NCBI GenBank assembly: GCA_016649625.1
Contig: JAENXI010000022.1
Location: forward strand, 1-9,065
Reading direction: 5' to 3'
Length of the DNA: 9,065 nt
Origin: Candidatus Bathyarchaeota archaeon
GTDB taxonomy: Archaea > Thermoproteota > Bathyarchaeia > Bathyarchaeales > Bathycorpusculaceae
In this document: one piece after another, positions 7,164 to 9,065 of the stretch
How the letters are laid out: each line of letters begins with the position of its first letter
Position numbering within the stretch: position 1 is the stretch's first letter
Program-made: the position numbers and the translations under genes
The notes under the pieces: generated by a model
The model's input: only the letters and a program-made list of their open reading frames with translations
Databases searched by the model: none
What the model was told of the DNA's origin: nothing

Positions 7164-7301
7164 AATTTTTTTTGACTTTTTCCTCCATAGCTTGAAAGCA
7201 CAAAGGCAACTTCGTATAGGAGAAGAGACGTAATTTAAGTTTACGCTTTAATTAATTAATTATCCTTTTGTTAAGTTTAAATTATTAATTCAATTGGCAA
7301 A

Positions 7302-7310
7302 TTTATAAAT
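7302..7310 (+). promoter_or_regulatory. TATA box for the basic membrane protein gene
   Basis: The sequence TTTATAAAT is a close archaeal TATA match. Its centre at about 7306 predicts a transcript start near 7332, giving a leader of about 22 bases that includes GAGGT (7342-7346) before the TTG at 7354. Confidence 0.5.
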
Positions 7311-7353
7311 ATGAAAATATAAAAAGAAATAATACAAAATTGAGGTCGAATAT

Positions 7354-7566
7354 TTGCCTGCACCTAGAGTTAAAAAAGGAAAATGGTCAAAAGATAGAGA
7401 GAGAACAAAATCGGGAAGATGGAGGAAAAAACGGTCAGACGCAAATCAACCTAGAAAGGTAAAGAAATCAAAATTAAGAGTTGCACTAATAGCAATAGGG
7501 ATAACAATCGTTGCAGTAGTTATCATAATGATTTATTTCTTCTTCCCAGGTATTATTGGACTTTAA
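7354..7566 (+). CDS. Small, strongly basic single-pass membrane protein of unknown function
   Basis: This 70-residue protein has two parts. Residues 1-40 are highly basic: I count 18 Lys/Arg against 3 acidic residues, with segments such as KSGRWRKKRSD. Residues about 42-64 form one hydrophobic helix (VALIAIGITIVAVVIIMIYFF), followed by a short PGIIGL tail. The basic part should stay in the cytoplasm by the positive-inside rule, giving a tail-anchor-like topology that could hold nucleic acid, ribosomes or acidic lipid heads at the membrane. I do not recognise a family. It lacks obvious similarity to SecE or Sec61-beta, though its size and layout are similar. The TTG start has GAGGT 7 bases upstream and a TATA box at a matching distance, which argues that the gene is real. 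It is transcribed divergently from eS17. Confidence 0.72.
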   Translation: MPAPRVKKGKWSKDRERTKSGRWRKKRSDANQPRKVKKSKLRVALIAIGITIVAVVIIMIYFFFPGIIGL

Positions 7567-7710
7567 CTATTGACTTGTTTTCAGTTTTAATCGAATTGTG
7601 GATATTACAATCTTTGCATATCAGATAATTTCGTTTATTTAACTAACGGGCCAAAAATTAGTTTAGTGTTATGTTTAAAGGATTTAAAGGCGACCAAAGA
7701 ACCACAAAGG

Positions 7711-7719
7711 CTAAATATA
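7711..7719 (+). promoter_or_regulatory. Candidate TATA box for the histone gene
   Basis: CTAAATATA lies about 40 bases before the histone ATG. It would start a transcript near 7741, leaving a short leader that just includes the GGAG site at 7744-7747. A competing box, TTTATTTAA at 7634-7642, would give a leader of about 90 bases, so the promoter choice is open. Confidence 0.3.
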
Positions 7720-7755
7720 GCTTTAAAAAGAAAAAGAAGCTACGGAGAAGTCTTT

Positions 7756-7977
7756 ATGACAAATTCAGAATTAGCTGTAGCTCCAATGCATAGACTTTGT
7801 AAAAAAGCTGGAGCAGATAGAGTAAGTGAGGCAGCAGCGAAAGAACTCGCTAAAGCTTTGGAAAATATTGGAATAAAAATTGCAAAAGAAGCTTTAGATT
7901 TTGCTATGCATGCAGGACGAAAAACAATAAAAGCTGAAGATATCGAGATAGCCTCAAAAAAAGTTATGGAAAAATAA
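7756..7977 (+). CDS. Archaeal histone
   Basis: This 73-residue histone-fold protein wraps DNA as dimers and longer stacks. By alignment to HMfB (offset of three residues) it keeps Arg13, Gly19, Arg22-Val23, the loop motif GRKTIKAED (54-62) with DNA-contacting Lys56-Thr57, and the Arg55-Asp62 salt-bridge pair. Helix order and length are normal for a single-fold histone without tails beyond a short C-terminal KKVMEK. The start is ATG at 7756, because GGAG (7744-7747) lies 8 bases upstream and the conserved ELAVAPMHR follows. The frame is open 90 bases further upstream to a GTG at 7666, but that part is Lys/Arg-rich and not histone-like. Oddities are Cys15 and His12 where HMfB has Ile and Gly. 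A terminator follows directly. Confidence 0.95.
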   Translation: MTNSELAVAPMHRLCKKAGADRVSEAAAKELAKALENIGIKIAKEALDFAMHAGRKTIKAEDIEIASKKVMEK

Positions 7978-8010
7978 GTTTTTCAAAAACTTTCCCTTCT
8001 TTTTTTATTT
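7977..8010 (+). terminator. Terminator of the histone gene
   Basis: A perfect 7-base inverted repeat, AGTTTTT-C-AAAAACT (7977-7991), begins at the last base of the stop codon. A pyrimidine-rich stretch with a T7 run (8000-8006) follows. The T tract alone would suffice for archaeal termination. The next gene, on the opposite strand, ends at 8030. Confidence 0.5.
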
Positions 8011-8029
8011 AATGCCCCCATTTTCACAA

Positions 8030-8779
8030 TTAAGTTTGTATTGATGAATCCCATAGGAATTGGAAATATTCACGAGCGAACCCAACTAAGCCTATATGAT
8101 CACTCCAAACAACCAAACTGGGTTTATCTTCACCCAAAAAGAGCATCACTTCTTTTCCGTCGGCAATTACACCACCACCGAACATATTAGTTCTAGTTCG
8201 AAAAGTATCTAATCCAAAAATTTTTTTTATAAAAAGCCAATCTTCTGTTTTTCCCGCAACCATAAGTTTGACATTTACTGATTTATGCAAGTTAAGCATT
8301 ATTGGATCTATTTGCGAAATAATATTTTGCGCAAATTTTGGAACAGCAAACATCAGCTCTTTTGTTGCTTTTTTAAGAATTTCTTCAAGTTTAGCCATAA
8401 TGGCTTCTTGACCACGCAATATCAACATTTCTGGATGTTCAACTAGCTGTCTGTTCTCGTATAAGGGCTGTAATTCAGCAGAAATAGCTGTTTTCCAATT
8501 TTGATATTTATCTTCAAGTCGTAGTTTTACTGCAGTTATAGCTTCAATGGGAGGAACTGGAAAATACTTGAATGGACGACTTTCAGAACTTTTCAACCAT
8601 CCTTTCTCTTTTAGGGAGTTCAGAACTTCATAAATTTTTGAATAAGGAATAGATGTTTTTTGACTTATTTCCATTGCAGTCATTTCGCCATGTTCTAGAA
8701 GTACAATAATAGCCTCTATTTCGTAAGCATTTAATCCCATTTCTTTCATAATCGTTCGAGTTTTTTCACTGACAGACAA
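8030..8779 (-). CDS. TrmB-family transcriptional regulator
   Basis: This 249-residue protein fits the TrmB family: an N-terminal winged helix-turn-helix followed by a ligand-sensing region related to phospholipase D folds. The DNA-binding part is clear, with MGLNAYEIEAIIVLLEHGEMT, then AMEISQKTSIPYSKIYEVLNSLKEKGWL (about 35-62), the classic TrmB recognition-helix layout, and a coiled linker at about 80-110. The C-terminal part (115-249) carries MLILRGQEAIMAKLEEIL, a beta-rich FGGGVIADGKEVMLFLGE segment and a terminal aromatic REYFQFLW helix. TrmB proteins usually sense sugars, but this sequence does not show a ligand. The TTG start at 8779 has GAGGT (8789-8793) 9 bases upstream. The gene is divergent from the radical SAM gene, which makes that gene or itself the likely target. 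Confidence 0.9.
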   Translation of the reverse strand: MSVSEKTRTIMKEMGLNAYEIEAIIVLLEHGEMTAMEISQKTSIPYSKIYEVLNSLKEKGWLKSSESRPFKYFPVPPIEAITAVKLRLEDKYQNWKTAISAELQPLYENRQLVEHPEMLILRGQEAIMAKLEEILKKATKELMFAVPKFAQNIISQIDPIMLNLHKSVNVKLMVAGKTEDWLFIKKIFGLDTFRTRTNMFGGGVIADGKEVMLFLGEDKPSLVVWSDHIGLVGFAREYFQFLWDSSIQT

Positions 8780-8815
8780 AAAAGCTCCACCTCAATAACC
8801 GTAGTAGTTGTTTGG

Positions 8816-8829
8816 AAATATTATTATTT
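8816..8829. promoter_or_regulatory. A+T dyad between divergent TrmB and radical SAM genes
   Basis: AAATA-TTAT-TATTT is an inverted repeat with 5-base arms, lying 36 bases from the TrmB start and 49 from the radical SAM start. A TATA role fits both directions: it predicts transcript starts near 8796 (minus) and 8851 (plus), each just ahead of the respective SD site. It could be a shared core promoter and a regulator site at once. Confidence 0.3.
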
Positions 8830-8864
8830 GCCTGTGATTCTTAAACCATCCACACTAACAAACA

Positions 8865-8870
8865 GAAGGT
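8865..8870 (+). promoter_or_regulatory. Shine-Dalgarno site of the radical SAM gene
   Basis: GAAGGT lies 8 bases before the ATG at 8879 and fixes this ATG as the start of the partial gene running off the right edge. Confidence 0.5.
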
Positions 8871-8878
8871 TTCATTTA

Positions 8879-9065
8879 ATGAAGAATATCAAGACCACTC
8901 AAAGTATCTGTCCTGAATGCTTAAGAACATTGGACGCTACGATTTTTGAGAAAGATAATAAAGTGTATATTAAAAAACAGTGTCCTAAACATGGTTCTTT
9001 TCAAGAGTTATACTGGTCAGATTATGATCAGTATATGAAGGCAGAAAAAATGAGATACGACGGTG
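8879..9065 (+). CDS. N-terminus of a radical SAM protein resembling tetraether-lipid synthase Tes (partial)
   Basis: The first 62 residues are present and the gene runs off the window. They contain C-P-E-C (Cys11, Cys14) and C-P-K-H-G (Cys35, His38), spaced as in the small metal-binding N-terminal domain of the MJ0619/Tes group. ELYWSDYDQY (43-52) follows and is typical of those proteins. Tes joins two archaeal lipid tails to make tetraether membranes, using SAM radical chemistry. The radical SAM CxxxCxxC motif itself lies beyond the edge, so function is inferred from the N-terminal signature only. Related radical SAM proteins with other substrates share this domain. The ATG start has GAAGGT 8 bases upstream. 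It is transcribed away from the TrmB regulator. Confidence 0.75.
   Translation, partial: MKNIKTTQSICPECLRTLDATIFEKDNKVYIKKQCPKHGSFQELYWSDYDQYMKAEKMRYDG

Noticed and set aside
7135..7188. 17-codon minus-strand leader peptide overlapping the eS17 start
   Set aside because: It has no ribosome site and only a weak TATA-like CCTATACG at a leaderless distance. It is too short to separate from chance.
1..9065. CRISPR array, tRNA or rRNA gene, insertion sequence or prophage
   Set aside because: No direct repeats with regular spacers, no cloverleaf-like segment, and no transposase or integrase coding sequence were seen on either strand.

Overview
This window is archaeal chromosomal DNA, A+T-rich by eye. 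Three gene families fix the domain: an archaeal histone, ribosomal protein eS17 (absent from bacteria), and endonuclease Q carrying a C-terminal PCNA-binding motif. TATA-like boxes, short T-tract terminators and strong Shine-Dalgarno (SD) sites in front of TTG starts agree with this. The lineage is uncertain. A TACK-type archaeon such as Bathyarchaeia is my guess from the gene mix, not something the sequence proves.

Layout from left to right. Positions 2-136 (+) hold the last codons of a probable glycosyltransferase, which converges on a minus-strand TldD/TldE operon (165-2907). Next on the minus strand are a single endonuclease Q gene (3051-4337) and a VTT/DedA-type membrane protein (4421-5092). 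A two-gene unit follows, made of a MoaD/ThiS-like ubiquitin-fold protein and a SAM hydrolase of the DUF62 family (5292-6378). The next minus-strand unit is eS17 followed by a small helical HEPN-like protein (6515-7147). A divergent promoter region leads into two plus-strand genes: a tiny, very basic single-pass membrane protein (7354-7566) and a histone (7756-7977) with a clear terminator. A TrmB-type regulator (8030-8779, minus) is then divergently paired with the start of a radical SAM protein (8879 to the window end, plus) that resembles the tetraether-lipid synthase Tes.

Functional themes are peptide processing (TldD/E), repair of deaminated bases linked to PCNA (EndoQ), SAM turnover and possible sulfur transfer or protein modification (DUF62, MoaD-like), translation (eS17), chromatin (histone) and possibly membrane lipid maturation (radical SAM, glycosyltransferase, VTT protein). 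Most of these are core archaeal functions. I see no tRNA, rRNA, CRISPR array, transposase or integrase, and no gene-free stretch longer than 300 bases. The least explained parts are the HEPN-like protein next to eS17, the basic membrane protein, the MoaD/DUF62 junction, and the TrmB/radical SAM intergenic region. Nothing here clearly shows a new multi-gene system.
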